This document shows, piece after piece, positions 1-12,400 of a stretch of DNA of 64,000 nt; the stretch's first letter is position 1, and every line of letters begins with the position of its first letter. Below the pieces are notes generated by a model. The model did no database searches, had not been told where the DNA came from, and worked only from the letters and a program-made list of their open reading frames with translations. The stretch lies in the NCBI GenBank assembly GCA_014904985.1, contig MU128978.1, forward strand, positions 152,784 to 216,783, in the 5' to 3' direction. Position numbers and translations under genes: made by a program. This stretch comes from Hydnum rufescens UP504 (lineage: Eukaryota > Basidiomycota > Agaricomycetes > Cantharellales > Hydnaceae).

Positions 1-930
1 CGGGGCGATGAAAAACACAAAATTTGCATCAAAAGTATTGGGCGATTACTCCTCCAATTCCTGCCGGTTTGGCTTGCTATCAAGTGAGACGGACTCGCCT
101 TGATCGTCCGCAAGTGCTTGTGCCCTTTGCATAATAAAATTCAAAGATTTGAGATTTGAGGTTTTCCCCAATTTTATTTCCTTCATAGCTCTTGAACTGC
201 TGTGAATTGAGGAAAATGAACTATATCCCCTGAGAACTGCTATGTCCCTCTAGGTGTTCCAAAAAAAATCAGGGCAATTGGAGCAAATTTCAGAATTTTG
301 ATGGTGTACCATTCGGCACGGAATTTAGGACCATAGCATGGCCAGTGAAGCCATAAAACTTCCTGTACACTGAACCTATCACTCTTACATCACTCTGGAT
401 GTAATTCCTGGATGATCTTTGCCTGACAGCTCAGTGAGACATCCAAAGAGCCCATACCCGCAGAAGGGAAAAATTAATGGCTATCTCAAAGCCAACCAAT
501 GCATGTTTCCGCCTAGCCACCAAGCATATATGCATCCTCCAGTTCATGGACTTCATTGTCCTCACAGCATCAACACTAGAAGCCCAAACAAGGCAGATGC
601 TTTGGCTATTTGTGTTGTATCCCTCGGAAACCTACAGCCTCAAATTTTTCCAACAGTCTTGATTTTTTTTTCAGGATCTAGAGTGGCATGGCAGCTCTTG
701 GGGGGATAGTTTATTTTCCTCAATTCACAGTAGTTCAAGAGCTATGAAGGAAATAAAATTGGGGAAAACCTCAAATCTCAAATTTTTGAATTTATTATGC
801 AAAGGGCACAAGCACTTGCGGACGATCAAGCGAGTCCGTCTCACTTGATAGCAAGCCAAACCGGCAGGAATTGGAGAGTAATCGCCCAAATACTTTTTGA
901 TGCAAAATTTTGTGTTTTTCATCCGCCTTC
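1..930. repeat. Long inverted repeat (foldback/MITE-like element), left end cut by window
   Basis: Positions 1 to about 232 are the reverse complement of about 701-929 with near identity; the anchor 'gagctatgaaggaaataaaa' in the right arm has its complement in the left arm. A weaker match continues inward to about 300 on the left and 640 on the right, leaving a spacer of roughly 340 bp. The arms are palindromic, so a transcript would fold into a long hairpin. No transposase frame is visible inside, which suggests a non-autonomous DNA transposon or foldback element. The left arm may continue before base 1. The right arm ends about 65 bp before the start of the dehydrogenase gene. Open frames inside are reverse-strand shadows. 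Confidence 0.8.
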
Positions 931-995
931 GGTTTTGCAAGTTGCAAATCGAGAGGCTGACGAGGCCCCCTCACAAGTCTCTTCTTTGCTTTCTT

Positions 996-2380
996 ATGGA
1001 GTCTCTCTCGTACATCCCCCAGTATATTTCTGCTTTCTACGGTGACGCGTTTCCTGGCAAACCGAAATGGAGCCCCGATCAAATTCCCGACCTTTCCCAA
1101 AAGGTGTTCCTGATCACAGGGGCGAACACTGGTATCGGTGCGAGCGTTTTGACTTTGTTCTTTGGGGATTGCTGAGCCCTCTGGGTTTCTGCATTTAGGC
1201 AAAGGGACTGCTGAGGACTTGTTGGCCATAATGCAAAGGTTTACATTGCGGGGCGTCGGCGGAGAGAGTTACTGAAGCGATCGAAGACCTCAAGAAGACA
1301 ACGGGAAAGGGTGACGACCGCGTCAAGTTCCTTAAACTCGACTTGGCGACCTCAAATCTGTCAAAACCGCGGTTGATGAATTCTTGTCGTCAGCTCTCAC
1401 CGTTCTTACCACTAATACTAAGATTATTGATAGTTATATTACGTTGTGGGTTGTCTAGGAAGGAGTCAAGATTGGATGTGCTAATCAATAATGCCGGGGT
1501 GGCTCGAGGGCTTGGAAGCAAGGTCGATCAGGTCACACCCGCGGGCCTGAACCTCGAATTCGCAGTGAACGTGTTGGGACATTTCTATCTCACCCAACTC
1601 CTCCTCCCCATCCTCATATCTACTGCCGCATCATCATCCGACGGGAAAGCACGCGTTGTGAACTTGGCGAGTGGCGCCCATATGTTCAGCAAGACAGGCA
1701 AGAATGGGCCCGTTGATTATAGGACGTTGGAAGGACGTCACCTCTTTCCTTATTTTGCGTATCCGCAATCCAAATCCGTAAGTTCTCATGTAGCTTTATT
1801 TTCCTGTGATGGATAGACTGGAGTTCTTCATCCTTGGGGATTACAATAGGGAAATCTTTTGTTCTCGAACGAACTCGCACGCCGATATGGAGACCAAGGC
1901 ATCGTTTCCATTGCCATTCATCCAGGTATAACATCCCTCTTGACATCTTCATTGAATACTGACGTCGAGAGTACATTTTGCTCGGCAGGAGTTGTCGCTA
2001 CTGAGATCGCCCGCGATGCCCCGGCCGTGTTGCAGACCATTGCTGTGCGTAATTCATGGAACATTCTCCCCCAGAAAGAGGCGCTGATTGCTATCTTCAT
2101 CCCCGATGCTCACTGCAGCGTTGCACGTTCTTGAATCCCGTGTCATATGGGAAGATCTCGACGTCTTATGCTGCCACCGCACCGGAAGCAGCAGAGCTTA
2201 ACGGAAAAGTGTGCACTGTTCTTGTGACTGAGTGCACGAACGGTGAATAATTCCCTCTTCCAATTGTAGTATCTGATTCCGTGGGGGCGTGTGGGTACTC
2301 AACGAAAGGACCACCTCGATCCAGAGAAGCAGGAGAAGCTGTGGACGTGGTTGGAGGAGAAGGTGCAGCAGCTCGCTTAA
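996..2380 (+). CDS. Short-chain dehydrogenase/reductase (retinol dehydrogenase-like), frameshifted in exon 2
   Basis: The product is an NAD(P)-dependent oxidoreductase of the short-chain dehydrogenase family, resembling fungal retinol-dehydrogenase-like enzymes; the substrate is unknown. The ATG at 996 starts a short leader followed by the Rossmann motif TGANTGIG at the first splice site (intron 1138-1198). Later exons carry NNAG, the catalytic-region segment NLASGAH, and YPQSK, which fits the YxxxK active site. The last exon begins YLIPWGRVG and ends at TAA 2380. Exon 2 reads correctly only if one base is added at each of three short runs (about 1226, 1258 and 1345). All other exons are clean with GT-AG borders, so sequencing error is more likely than decay. 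A degraded copy follows at 2848-3580. Confidence 0.8.
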
Positions 2381-2483
2381 TTGTTTTCGTTTGCTAGGGA
2401 TTCCTACTACCGCTTTTTTTGACCTCGTTCGGGGTGGTATTTTCTGTTGGAGGTAGACAATCTCCCTTGATTATGTAATGCAT

Positions 2484-2491
2484 TGTATATA
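2484..2491 (+). promoter_or_regulatory. Possible Pumilio/PUF3 binding site in the dehydrogenase 3' UTR
   Basis: The octamer tgtatata lies 104 nt after the dehydrogenase stop codon on the sense strand. It matches the UGUANAUA element bound by Pumilio/Puf3 proteins, and the window encodes such a protein (49688-53453) whose repeat residues predict this target. An 8-mer match can occur by chance, so this is only a candidate. Confidence 0.25.
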
Positions 2492-2847
2492 TCTGCGGAT
2501 TCCGGAGATCAATCCCAGTTCCTGCTCCCGCCCCATCCACCTGAACTCGCCCGTTCAACATTTCTTGTTCGTAGTCGTTAAGGACGGGGTCTCTCGTCAT
2601 TTAAACACTCTGTACCCTAATGCCTTGAATTGGTAGAGTGTTCCAAAGGATTTTGTTAGCTATATAGACTTGGGAATATAGCGAGCCTTCGAAACAAATA
2701 ATTGACAACATAGAGTTTATTCTCGGCTCTGGCTCAGAGAGATCAGACCTTCCCTAAATCGGCAAACTGGGACTGGGAACCACGCCGAATCTCTGTCAGT
2801 CTAGAAGCTGAATGAGGGAACCACCTGTGAGAGAATAGTGCTAGTGG

Positions 2848-3580
2848 GTCACTCCGCAGGCCTGAACCGAATTCGCGATGAACATATTGGCACGTTTCTA
2901 TCTCACCCAACTCGTCCCAATTCTCATCCGACGGGAAAGCGCGCGTCTTGAACCCGTCGAGTATCGCCCACAGGCCCATTGATCATAGGAGACATCAGAC
3001 CTTCACTTGCTTTGCGTATGCATAAACCAAATCCGTAAGTTTTCGTGTAGTTTGCGATGCGTAGAGTGCAATTCTTATGCCTTGGGACTACAGCAGGGAA
3101 ATATTTTCTTCTCGAGCGAGGTCGCGTGCCGACACAGTGAACAGGCGTCGTTTCCGTTATCATTAATCTAGGTATATGGCCCCTCCTCGCTTTTGAAATT
3201 CCCCTTACATTTTCACTGGATACTAGCGTCGCGTATTTGCTCCGCAGGTCCTGTCGATACTCGTATTTTTTGCGATGCCCCGTTGCTGTGGGTGTATATG
3301 CATGTTCAGCAAATACTATCACGAGGAAGTGTTGAATCATATGCTCACCGACGTTTATTGCAGCATTGCATAGCGCCGGAATCGATGGTGCTAATGGCAA
3401 GTTCATAAAGAGTGGTACTTCCCTCTCCCGATTATGGTGTCTCGTTCCGTGGGGCTGTGCGGGCTCTCAACGGAGGGAGCACTCGACCTGAGAAGAGAGT
3501 GTGGGCGTGGTTGGAGAAGGTGAAGGAACTGCGTAATTCCTTTTGCCTGGGTGGCGATTTCTTTTGCATATTTTTTCTCG
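2848..3580 (+). pseudogene. Decayed tandem copy of the short-chain dehydrogenase
   Basis: This stretch repeats the middle and 3' end of the dehydrogenase at 996-2380, offset by about 1.2-1.3 kb. Shared anchors are the segment around 'cgtttctatctcacccaact' (about 2896), the donor region 'ccaaatccgtaagtt' (about 3027) and the 3' exon around 3450-3530. The copy lacks the N-terminal Rossmann exons, has internal stops (for example TAA just before the conserved donor) and many substitutions and indels. It is therefore a true pseudogene, older than the single-base breaks in the intact-looking neighbour. Similarity fades after the stop region. Confidence 0.75.
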
Positions 3581-5404
3581 TACTGACCAGTTTTGCTCAT
3601 GTACAACGATACTCATTACGTAATGACCCTGGGAGTGGCCTACGGACCATGAAACACCTTGTACATCCTATTAAGTCACTGGACGTGGAGATTATAAGTA
3701 TTCCTGTCGGGTACGTGCAGAGTACGGCGACCAATGTTGTTTCGTGGGACGAGGATGTTGCCATGCGATTCGACCGCTGGTGAGATGTTCTAGACACAGC
3801 CGAAGGATCTAGGTTGTATAATACCTTGGAGAGGAGATTTGCGCGTTGCGAGAGGCAAATTATGGCATCGAGTAGCCTATGGGGAGTAGAATCATAGGGG
3901 CAAATCCCATTAGAAAGGTCGGGTGCGGCGCAGTTCGGCTATGGCGTGAATTAATTGCTGCGATGATTTATGGTTTCCTTATCCGTAGCGGACTAGGAGC
4001 GCTACAGTGTATCTGCGTATATAAGGCGGAACTGAATACGAAGAAGTATCATGAGATCGCATTCGCGAATGTGAGAGAGTAGGTACGCGCGCGCGCAGCA
4101 CCGAGGATGCAGAACTCGGTGTGCGTTAGAGTCTGAGGGTCTCTGCTCAGCCACCTGCGAGAGGGCGGCTCTGATACTCCCACTCATCGGTGCCCTCTGA
4201 GCAACGGCATTAGGGTTTGCGGTTCGCTATCACAACAACGGTAGAGGGTTTCCTTTATTTTTTCTTCTTACCTGATCCATACAGGTACATCTTCTCATCA
4301 CGGATGTGGGCAGATCTGTGAATCTTCCTAGCTGCTGAGGAGGAGAGCATTAGAGCGTTAGATCTGGAGATTTCATCGTTCCGTACGACGAAAACCTTCC
4401 CGGGATCGTTTCTGCTCCAGTATATTCTCTTACCAGACTACTCTGCGTCTCTTCCGTTGCTCGTTCTGCATTTCTTCATCTTACTACTGCTTCAGCTGAC
4501 CGGCTTATCCCTATCTGCCCCTCTTGGGTTTTGTTTTCCGAATTGATTCGCATATTCGATCTATCCCAATATGGGCGGTGTACATCCCCACTAACGATCC
4601 TTATCTAGTCATGGATCCGGGAAGAATGTGATGGTCGGAAATAAAAGTAAAACCCCAATGGCTATATGTAGAGGTGCAATTATCCCGGTACGCAGATTGC
4701 AAGTTTGGAGAAGCAGATAGATGAATACACCTTGTATAGGTAGCTGCCCCAATACCTACACGCGAGTATCACCACTACCCAATGCCGCCATACCTCGAGC
4801 CGTATACCGAGCATCAGACGCACTTACTTGATTGACGAAACGGTACGCGCGCACAATTCTATACCACGCGCGTGAGGTTTGGGGCTTTCGCGCGATTTGC
4901 GTGCCCGACCCATGTTGTCTTCCAGCTTAGTGGCCCGAGGATTATCCATGTGTCAGTACGGGAGAGACGATCAGACTTTTATGCCCTTTTCCTGTCGGAC
5001 AGCGGTCGTAGACTGACTCAGAACCCAATCGTGCTCGAGTCCCACCAACCAGAGCTCTGCGTGGACCGGAATGCTATGATTTATTGCCATTATCTTGCAT
5101 GTCTCCACACTCCCGTTCGAGTGTCCGCCTTCAATCCGAGCCTCCTCGCCCTTGCCCGCTGCTTCTCATTATATCATCCGCTCCTTTTGAACTGCTATCT
5201 CGCGAAAAGAGACCTGGACGTCCTCATGCGTTAATTTGGCGCGTCTGGACGGGACGGTTGCCCAAACTATAGTCGATACAACAAACTGGGCCATTAGCGA
5301 GCGAGCGCGAGTTGCATGTGATACTAGACGCTGCCCGATCCGGGGTTACGTCTTCTCGCTCGCACAGGCGACCGCGATAGACAACAGAGCAGAGGCCATC
5401 GAAA
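3581..5404. other. Intergenic region, no supported gene
   Basis: No open frame here shows conserved motifs or plausible exon structure. The longest (4872-5234) begins with GTG rather than ATG and resembles no family I know. Short CG-alternating tracts occur near 4086 (gcgcgcgcgc) and 4850. The right end probably holds promoter and 5' UTR of the gene that follows. Confidence 0.5.
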
Positions 5405-8400
5405 GTGAGAGAGCTGCGAGTTACACAGTGCACAAGTGAGCCCGGCGCCGCGGCAACGGCGAGAGCCAAAGCGGCGGCTAGGATCGGTGCCATTGGTCTT
5501 GGCCGCCCTGGCCTGGGGAGGAAACGAAAGAGAACACAAGAGCCAGGAGGATCTCATGTTTCTGGTGAGGCCGAGACTGGGCAGAGCACTGCTGCTCCTG
5601 CTGGTCTGCTTGGTACTGGCGATTTGGCCGTGCGTTCACTCTCGTCTTTGAGCAACGCGACGGACACCAGGCGCGCAAGCGTGCGTGTCGTGGCGCGTGC
5701 TACCGTGCCGGGTGCTTCCCTCTCTTTGGGACTCTTAGGATTGTCAAATCTCTCTACGGCTGGGGGTGCGCCCAAAGATCGAGCCAACATTGTGGCCGGT
5801 GGGCTTGGTAATCTTGATGGCAAAGAAAGCGAGGATCCAGGCACTGAGAACGACACGGAGGAGGATGAGGACTATGCACCTGCCAAAGTACCGAGGCCAT
5901 ATACCGGTGCGGGCGCAGGCGCGGCCAGGCCAGTAACCTCATCCTCACCCAATACTACTGGTATCGCTCCTTCTCTTCCCCAGGTTGCGTCCATTCCCCA
6001 CACGAAATCTCGTGCGTTTCCAACCCCGTCCTCTCGAGGCAGGCGCCCCCGTATTCCGCACTCTTATCGAACGAGTAACCACTCAAACAACAACCCCAAC
6101 GTGACGGACATGGCCACGTTCGGGTTTTGGACAGATGCGAAGAAGATCGTGCTATTCATGCATTATCTAGAAGACCCTGAGCCCTCTGTAGAAGCGCGTC
6201 GCGCGATGGCAGACCAGGTCGCACTGGACACGAGTCAAGTGTCTAAATTTATGTCGCGGACTCGGAGCGAGATTGCGAGAGGTACTATGAGTGAGAGGCT
6301 GAAGAGACTGTTGCGTGTGGCCCAGGACAAGGTCAAGGCAAGGCTGGTGGATGGGACGGAGAGCGGTGCTACTGGCGATGCTGTCATACATCCACCCCAG
6401 GGGCTTGCTGATTCCTCTGGGTCTGGATCTGATGTTGATGCGGAATTCGAAGTCGAAGTGGGTACCGCAAGTGCATCATCGGTCCGTCACTCAACTATTT
6501 TCCAGGTCACCCAAGTTCCCTCTCATGCTGAACTCAATGGATGCCAAGGCAAAGGTGAAGAAGAATGTTCTTCCTGGCGTATGGATGTAGATGCTGCGTC
6601 GTCGGAGGTCGCACTCGCACTACTGTCTCTTTCTGCCTCGCACGGCCCTTCTTGCTCCAGTTCCGTCATCTCTGCCTCCCTTGAATGTGATGCTACGACA
6701 CCTGATGCAGCTGCTGTCCCCTCTTCGCCCCTCAGGGTCCAGGGTTGTCGCGGACTATGTCGAATACATGCGTACTCCTTCGTTCCACCTCCTTCCCGCA
6801 CCCTTGCCTTGTGTTTCCTCTCCCATATCCGCCCAACCCCATTTTCCATCTCAAACTAATACATCGTGAGTTGTTTGCGTCTTTCGTTTCGGCGTATTGT
6901 CTTGTTATCTTGTTTTTTGGATCGTATTCCTGTTATCGACAATTGACCTGTTCTTGATAGTTCTAATTCTCGTGAGCCGGAGTTTATGTCTAGCGAAACC
7001 ACATCCACTTGTGCATCTGGATATTCGACAATGACCTTCCCATCACCGATCAGTCACGAAACTGTTTTAATCCCAGCAAGTCCCGATCAGAGCCACGAGC
7101 TGCTTCGCCTGCAGGGGAAACAGCCTGACGAATCCTCTGCGGCCGGTCAAAAATTTGATACTGGTGCTGATACTCCTAATAATGTCATTGGACTTGACTC
7201 GTCTAGTCCGCATGATGATTTTCGCATCCCCCTCGTGCCTCCTGTATGCTCAACGGAAGCGGAAATGGAGTCGATCCCAAATTCTCTTCCTTGTTCTCAG
7301 GATCAGAAAGCAGCTCATTCGAAATTATATCCCCCGTCTAGTGATGCGCAGAACCAATCACACTCGCAATCCCAAACACAATCAATTTCCCTCCATGTCC
7401 CGATGGGACTACAATCGAATAAACACCTTTCTCATGTGTATTCTCCCCATTATCCGCAGCAGCAGCCGTGTGCCACGAGTTCAAGCCCGTCGCCTACGAC
7501 CACACGCTTCTCCAGTTCGCCTTCCAGCACCTTTAATAACAGCAATTATAATGATTCTGGAGCTTTAGAGAGCCTTGTCCCTGGTCTTTATCCTATCGAG
7601 CATGCTCTGTTCCGAATTCCATTGATACGGTCGACCCCCGTCAGGCCGCACACCGCGAAAGCCGAATCGGTCGAGGCCGTGCAACTCCCAGCGCCTCCGA
7701 CGACATTCGTCAATGCATTCGTACACTCCCCAAGGCCTGGCCGCTCGCCTATTAGCAGTGCAGACTTGCAAGCCTGGGCAGAGACGGGCCATTTTCTCCC
7801 CTCTCCTTCTTTATCTGGTTCTACTGCCGTTGGCTCGGATTCTGTTGTCTCATCTGCCCCGCTACTACTGCCTCTCCTCTTCCCAAACATCAGTACCTCG
7901 CTTATCTGAAGTCGCAACAACAGCAGCGCCCCTCCTCTTCTCGAATTCGTGCAGAACAGCAGATTTCGTTTGGGCATACCTCGAAACGTAATACTTGCTG
8001 GGAGAAGCGGGTCCCCACTGAGGCGACTACTATCGTGGCACCCGTCTGGGGCCGCCAAGCAGCGTCATCTCATATAGAGCAAGATCAGACCCATTCCCAC
8101 CCCCAGCCCCGAAACCAGCATGGGGCCACCGTGCGATCCCAGTATTCAGGGTATGGTGGATTGGCGGAATCGGGATCGGAATCTATGTCTGCTGTGGAGA
8201 TGATCTCAAGAGCACATCATTTACAGAACTATCGCCGCCCAGTCACTCCTGTCCCATCCCTATCAGCACCGTGTAAGCGACAGCCCCAGACGTTGAAGTC
8301 AACAGCTCTTCCATCACTCTCCATGTATCTCCCCCAGTCGTCTTCTTTCCAACAGCCCTCGCATCGACATTCCCCTGGGGGTTCACACTTGATTCCTCCT

Positions 8401-8613
8401 TCCTCGCTCGCTGGATCTCCAGACTCAGTCGCCGAAACAAGAACCTTTGACCCTGCATTTCAAACATCTCTACCCATTGAACATCGCGACAGTAGTAGCA
8501 GAGATGCACAGAACACCGCTGTCGAGGCATCACAGCATGCTATTTACCCCTCGACCTCTTCTTTCGAGAATAATCATCGCATTATGCACTCCAAATCCAA
8601 TTACCCGCATTAA
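5405..8613 (+). CDS. Unrecognised Ser/Pro-rich protein with a degenerate homeodomain-like helix
   Basis: I do not recognise this gene. The open frame runs from 5405 (a GTG; true start unknown). The first in-frame ATG is 6110, but the acidic upstream part around 5850-5890 looks coded, so an upstream exon is likely. After 6110 a conserved-looking block of about 55 residues ends in QVSKFMSRTRSE. Its spacing recalls the third helix of TALE homeodomains, but the diagnostic WFxN residues are absent. The rest is low-complexity Ser/Pro/Gln sequence. An intron fits about 6866-6960. The frame must shift by one base near 6740 and again near 7861, after which a segment with PKHQYLAYLKS reads open to TAA 8613. 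Both breaks are probably single-base errors. A disordered regulatory or nuclear protein is a guess. Confidence 0.55.
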
Positions 8614-9432
8614 TAACGTTACCGAAAATCCTCATACCAATCCAGAAAAATCATGGTATGCTGTCACTATGTGTCTTCTTCCCTCATGGTTATGGGGCGA
8701 TAACGTCATTCTTCTCTAGCCATCCATATAATCCAATTACATCTTAGGCACAGCTGCCTTGGTCTGGCTTAGTCTCTCATCTCCATGTTGTTCTGTACTA
8801 TTGCCTCGATCCGATTCAACGTCGAAATTTTCTCGTTCGTTTGTTGCGACATAGATACATAGATATCCTACTGCCAACCTATTATCCTCGCTGTGGATTC
8901 CCATCCACCTTTTTACGTGTCAAGTTTCTGTGATTCACTCTCCCTGTCCTTCGCTTTTCGTGTTTTTTTGATACACCCTTCTGTCATTCTGTTTCTTCAC
9001 TGTTTGTCAATCCTAGTCATCTCTAGTCATTCCCACCATCGTACGCTATTTCACAAACCGTGTTCCTGTTTCGATCACCGTCCATTACTCAATACTCAAT
9101 ATACTCAATACCTTGTTCCCAACTCGAACCACTTGGGCTGTACAGCAGCAGTTGACATTTCACCCCTGCCCCCAAAAAAAAATAACTACAGTCGTTTGAT
9201 TGATGGCCCTTGCAATGTGATTTGCACTGGTCATCATGCACAACACAACATTATGATAATTCAATGGGGACCCATATTATGAATTCTTCCGCCTGTGTGT
9301 GTGCTGGAAGAACGCAGGTTATGTACAAATTTGGATACAATACGTCTTTCGTTCGTTCGTTCGTTCATGGCCAATATTGGTGCCGATGTATAAGAAATAC
9401 TATACTTTTTTTATAATAAACGTAATGTCTGT
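8614..9432. other. Convergent 3' intergenic region with a TTCG microsatellite
   Basis: This lies between two convergent genes and holds their 3' UTRs. It contains a (TTCG) tetranucleotide run at about 9347-9366 and A/T-rich stretches. The open frames at 8893-9282 and 9210-9416 have no recognisable content and no splice structure. Confidence 0.5.
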
Positions 9433-12400
9433 TCATGACGTCTGGCGGGGGGACGATGACGAGGACGAGGACGAGGGGGGAGAGAGGCTTAGGTCTTGGC
9501 CGAGGGCGCGCAGGTCATCCCTGTTGGAAATCCAGTGCCCGCCCCGCATGTTCATCCAGTCCAGAGCGGTGGAGGCGAGCTGGACGACGGAGGGGGGCAT
9601 CCCTGCGAGTTGGGCGACTTTTAGGCCGTGGCTGTCCCGGTTGACGCCTGGTTTTAGTCGGTGGGAGTAGGCGAAGCGTCCATCCTAGTGAGTCAAAAAA
9701 TTTAAAAAAAAAAACGAAGAAAAGAAAAGAAAAAAAGGCAGGTCGTGGTTTTGGTTAGTCGATGCATGATGGATAAAGGGTGTGTGAGAAGACGACAGGA
9801 CGACAATGTAAGAGGGGAGGGAAAACAACGACGGACCTCGAGTTCGTCGAGACCAGTGCAGAAAAACCCGATATTGCGGAACGAGTCGCTCTTGGCACCC
9901 TTCGTCGTCTCGGAGTACCCTAGCATATCGGCCACCTCGTGAAAATGGGTGGCGAAGAGCGCGCGGCATTTGTTGATGTGGTAGAGATGATGGACGGTGG
10001 CGAACGCGATAGCCATGCCGTCTTTCACTGTCGTTCCTCGTCCTACTTCGTCCATGATGACGAGACTGCGGTGTGTCGCCCTGCGCAGGATCTCGGCGGT
10101 CTCAAGCATCTCGACCATAAAGGTGCTCCGATCTCGATACAAGTCGTCTTTCGCGCCCACGCGCGAGAAAACCTTGTCCACGAGACCGAGTTCGGCGTGA
10201 TCGGCGGGGACGAAGGAGCCGACCTGCGCGAGAATGGCGATGAGCGCCGTCTGGCGCAGAAGACTTGATTTCCCGGACATGTTTGGTCCCGTGATGATGT
10301 GCAGCCGAGAGGTCTCGTTGATCAGGACCGTGTTTGGAGTGAACACCCGGCCTTGGTCCAGAAGGCCAAGTTCGACTGTGGGATGGCGACCATTGACGAC
10401 GTGGTATGATGTACTTAATGACGACACGATCAATCACCCTCTATGCCGAATGGAGCAATTCACTATCTCTCTTACCTATCGTTCAATGTTGGTCGGACAA
10501 AATTCATATCTGCTGCAAGGTTGGCGAATCCTAGCGCTACGTCCAGTTCGTCTAGGATCCTGGCATTTCTCCGCAAGGCTCCGGCGTCTGCATTGACCTG
10601 ATCAAAAGGAACGATTTAAAAAAAACAATAGCGGACATCATTGTGGACAATCACCTCATTCCGTAGAGTGTCAAACGCCCTACGTTCCTCTAGGAATAAG
10701 GCATTCTCGGTCTCCACTATTTGGCTCCCCAGCACTGCCCAATCCTACGAGCAATAATGTGAGAAACATAAATAATGGAAGGCGAAGGCGAGCTATAACC
10801 TGGTGGAAATAGGATTTGGTCGTGTTGCTTTGACCGACGACGATGGCTTTAGACGAGTTCTCGATCAGTTGGTTGTCGCGCTTGGCTCTCCCGATGTGAA
10901 CGTGAAGTCCGTGAGGTCCAGTGGCTCGCAAAGTAAGCGAAGGAGCGGCTGGTAGATGTAGCGTCAACACAGGATCGAAGAATCTGGTGGTAAAGGGTAT
11001 ATGTACCATATTGCTCCTGGAGATGACTTTCGAGATGAGATCGTGTTACAAGCAGTTCCTTTCGTCGATCGTGGAGTCTCTGCAATTCTGGAGAAAATCT
11101 ATGACGGTTTGGGTCACAAGAAGACATTGCGCCCAGAATGAAGTATGAACTAACTGGGGTTTAATCGTCCACGCCACAGGCCTGCTTGTTCCAAGCCGCC
11201 GGTCCTGGATGGGTTGGTCAGGCCCAGCAGTGACATCGGAATCGTCCTCCCGCAGAACTGCACTATCATCTGTCGCCTGGCCCTCCTCCACGCCCGTAGA
11301 AGTCGCCTCTCTCTTCTTCAATTCGTTACCGTCGACGGCCATTCCAATCCTCTGAGCGAGGTTGTGGAGATCATGCATACGGGTGATAAGGGAAAATAGG
11401 CTATTCCAATCGGGATCCTTTTTCGCATCTTCGACAGCGTGTTGCTGGCCCTCGATTGAAATCCGTCCCTTTATGAGCATCCACATTTCGATTGTGTCCT
11501 TGATGGCCGCGAGATCCTCAACATCACCCTTATTGAAGAGGAACTTCTGTACGATGCGGGTAACATCTTCAATTCCTTTCAACATGTCCGCGAGGTCCGC
11601 GCGGAGATGAGGATGGTCTCGAAGTAGCGCGACGAGGGATTGCCGTGCATTTATTTCGGAGACAGACGTGCTTGGGGAGCCTGAGGCATTCACAAAACGT
11701 CAGGTCGTGTGAAGGAGCAATATATTGGAAGCAAAAATGTTCATACAGAGCCATCTAGCGAGAAGACGAGTCCCCCCGCTTGTCACCGTCCGCTTGATCG
11801 TACTCAATAGGCTCCCAGTCACTCCTCCCTCGCGCATAGCTCTTTGATTTCCAGTGCACGGAGTGTATGCGAATCGATTTGCATGCGAATATCTCGGCTT
11901 TCTCGAGTGGGTGATGCCAATTCTGGCATGAGCTCGAGGAGATGGGACTGGAGGAATGTAGTCAGCAGTTGGACAGCGGACGTCTCTTGCTCAGTGTAAA
12001 CAGGCGGAACACTGAGATCCTGAGGACGGTATGCGTCTTCCGCAGGAGACGTGGTGGGAGACCGTGTCGAATTCGGCTCAACATACGTAATTGCAGCCGC
12101 AGACTCTTCGCCCAATGCTTGATGGAGAGGATGTTCTGGCTGCCCCTCCATGGATTTATGCAGAACGACTTCACGAGGCCCAATGCGCACAAGATCGTCA
12201 CGAAGACTGTCGAGAGTTGTTGATTGTGAAAAGAATTCGCCCGTGGAAACGTCGATCCAAGCAAGTCCAACCTCCGTCGATGGACCAATTGGACTGATGG
12301 AAAGCAGATAATTATTCTCGAATTGATTGAGAAAGGACTCGTCGATTAGAGTCCCAGGCGTAACAATCCGAACAACCCGACGGTCGAAGAACCCGTCAAC

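Noticed and set aside
4872..5234. 120-codon open frame
   Set aside because: It begins with GTG, shows no motif, and is followed by no plausible exon.
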